Of a stretch of DNA of 64,000 bases, positions 63,440 through 64,000 are shown piece after piece; the first letter of the stretch is position 1; every line of letters begins with the position of its first letter. The DNA is taken from NCBI RefSeq assembly GCF_007004665.1, contig NZ_ML660053.1:1-64000 (forward strand). The letters run 5' to 3'. The DNA comes from Denitrobaculum tricleocarpae. Lineage in GTDB: Bacteria; Pseudomonadota; Alphaproteobacteria; Kiloniellales; Kiloniellaceae. The position numbers were made by a program, and so were the translations under genes. Below the pieces are notes generated by a model. It saw only the letters and a program-made list of their open reading frames with translations. It made no database searches and was not told the DNA's origin.

Positions 63440-64000
63440 ATGAAATTCGAAGAGTTGAAGCATGCGCTATCGGATATATCCGAGGCGGCAAATCAGGACG
63501 CTGTTCTCACGCTGGACTCCGGTCTCTCGGGTCCGACGGTCTCAGTCGTCGCCCTGACACACGGCAACGAGGTCACAGGCGTCGTGACGGCACGGCGGGT
63601 CCTGCAAGGCTTGCGGGATGGGGCGCTGAAGCAGCGGTCCGGCCGGTTGCAGATTGTGCTTGCCAACTATGAGATCCTGCAGGAAGCCGACGATTTCGAT
63701 GATCTCGTGCGCTTCAAGTTCGAAGACATGAACAGGATCTGGGCGAAGCCCGGTGGCGTCGAACATGAGCATCTCGCAAAAGAGCGCATACGCCCCTACA
63801 TCGAACAGTCCGATCACGTTATCGATCTCCATTCGACGAACCGGGCCTCGACGGCCATTGGTATTCTGATGGGATATGAGGCCGGACGGATCGACGCGAT
63901 GCGGCGCCATCTCGATACGCCCTACGTGCTGCTCGAGGCCGAGAAGTTTCTCAATGGCATGTCACTGGTTGAGTTCCATCAGAATACCCGCAAAAGCGGG
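63440..64000 (+). CDS. AstE/AspA-family zinc carboxypeptidase-like hydrolase, 5' part only
   Basis: The first 187 codons of a succinylglutamate desuccinylase/aspartoacylase family protein; the rest lies beyond the window. The ATG is preceded by AGGA. Visible zinc-site parts are THGNEVTG (His-x-x-Glu) and the later VIDLHSTNRA (third His), with FEDMNRIW (substrate Arg) between them. The family removes acyl groups from N-acyl amino acids. The exact substrate needs the missing C-terminus. Confidence 0.85.
   Translation, partial: MKFEELKHALSDISEAANQDAVLTLDSGLSGPTVSVVALTHGNEVTGVVTARRVLQGLRDGALKQRSGRLQIVLANYEILQEADDFDDLVRFKFEDMNRIWAKPGGVEHEHLAKERIRPYIEQSDHVIDLHSTNRASTAIGILMGYEAGRIDAMRRHLDTPYVLLEAEKFLNGMSLVEFHQNTRKSG

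Noticed and set aside
1-64000. CRISPR arrays, tRNA and rRNA genes
   Set aside because: No regularly spaced repeats and no tRNA T-loop or rRNA signatures were found on reading both strands; short tRNA-like matches were inside coding genes.

Overview
The window looks like the chromosome of an alphaproteobacterium, most likely a Rhodospirillales-type lineage. This is an inference from gene content: an NDUFA12-family complex I accessory protein followed by mlaD and a DUF2155 gene, ClpS-ClpA, a B12-dependent class II ribonucleotide reductase, a textbook CtrA box (TTAA-N7-TTAA), and many TRAP, ABC and FAD-oxidoreductase genes. The DNA is moderately GC-rich. I saw no rRNA, tRNA or CRISPR array. One IS481-type transposase tail lies at the left edge.

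Region 1 (about 0.3-17.8 kb) is a type I secretion and surface-protein control locus. One strand carries a LapB-like ABC exporter, an HlyD-type adaptor, an asparagine-synthase-like enzyme, a LapG-type periplasmic cysteine protease (BTLCP), a two-TM PAS/HD-GYP sensor whose HD pair is replaced by Ser-Gln, and two tandem trypsin-like proteases. A TolC partner is encoded on the other strand, with a TetR-LplT/Aas lipid-repair pair in between. In Pseudomonas the LapG protease is held by LapD (degenerate GGDEF/EAL). Here a degenerate HD-GYP protein occupies the equivalent gene position. No large adhesin substrate is in the window.

Region 2 (17.8-35.6 kb) is mostly housekeeping: a ribbon-helix-helix/PAS regulator, a LOG-family hydrolase, clpS-clpA with a clear terminator, a FemAB-like acyltransferase, a DUF4412-like exported protein, a glutamine-synthetase-like ligase with a RidA protein and a DUF4153 membrane protein, nrdJ with an AT-rich regulatory region, then NDUFA12, mlaD, a small conserved protein and DUF2155.

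Region 3 (35.6-47.4 kb) is a catabolic island: a GntR regulator, a fused FAD/Fe-S D-2-hydroxyacid dehydrogenase, a serine-glyoxylate-type aminotransferase, TRAP transporter DctPQM, an enoyl-CoA hydratase-fold protein, a CaiB/BaiF CoA-transferase, a GlcG/HbpS-like protein and a D-2-hydroxyacid dehydrogenase. Together they suggest uptake and oxidation of a small hydroxy acid through glyoxylate/hydroxypyruvate, with a CoA-dependent branch I cannot assign.

Region 4 (47.8-54.4 kb) has a Gfo/Idh/MocA oxidoreductase, a LysE exporter and a dimethylglycine/sarcosine-type FAD-oxidoreductase pair divergent from a LysR regulator.

Region 5 (54.4-62.6 kb) is a nearly complete four-carbon acid-sugar (probably L-threonate) catabolic unit: ABC importer, 2-oxo-tetronate isomerase, class II aldolase-type decarboxylase, DUF1537 kinase, LtnD-like dehydrogenase and a LacI regulator. 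Perfect palindromes sharing the core TATCGATA lie before the importer and between the dehydrogenase and lacI, tying the two halves into one regulon. The window ends with a glutathione S-transferase and the first 187 codons of an AstE/AspA-family zinc hydrolase.
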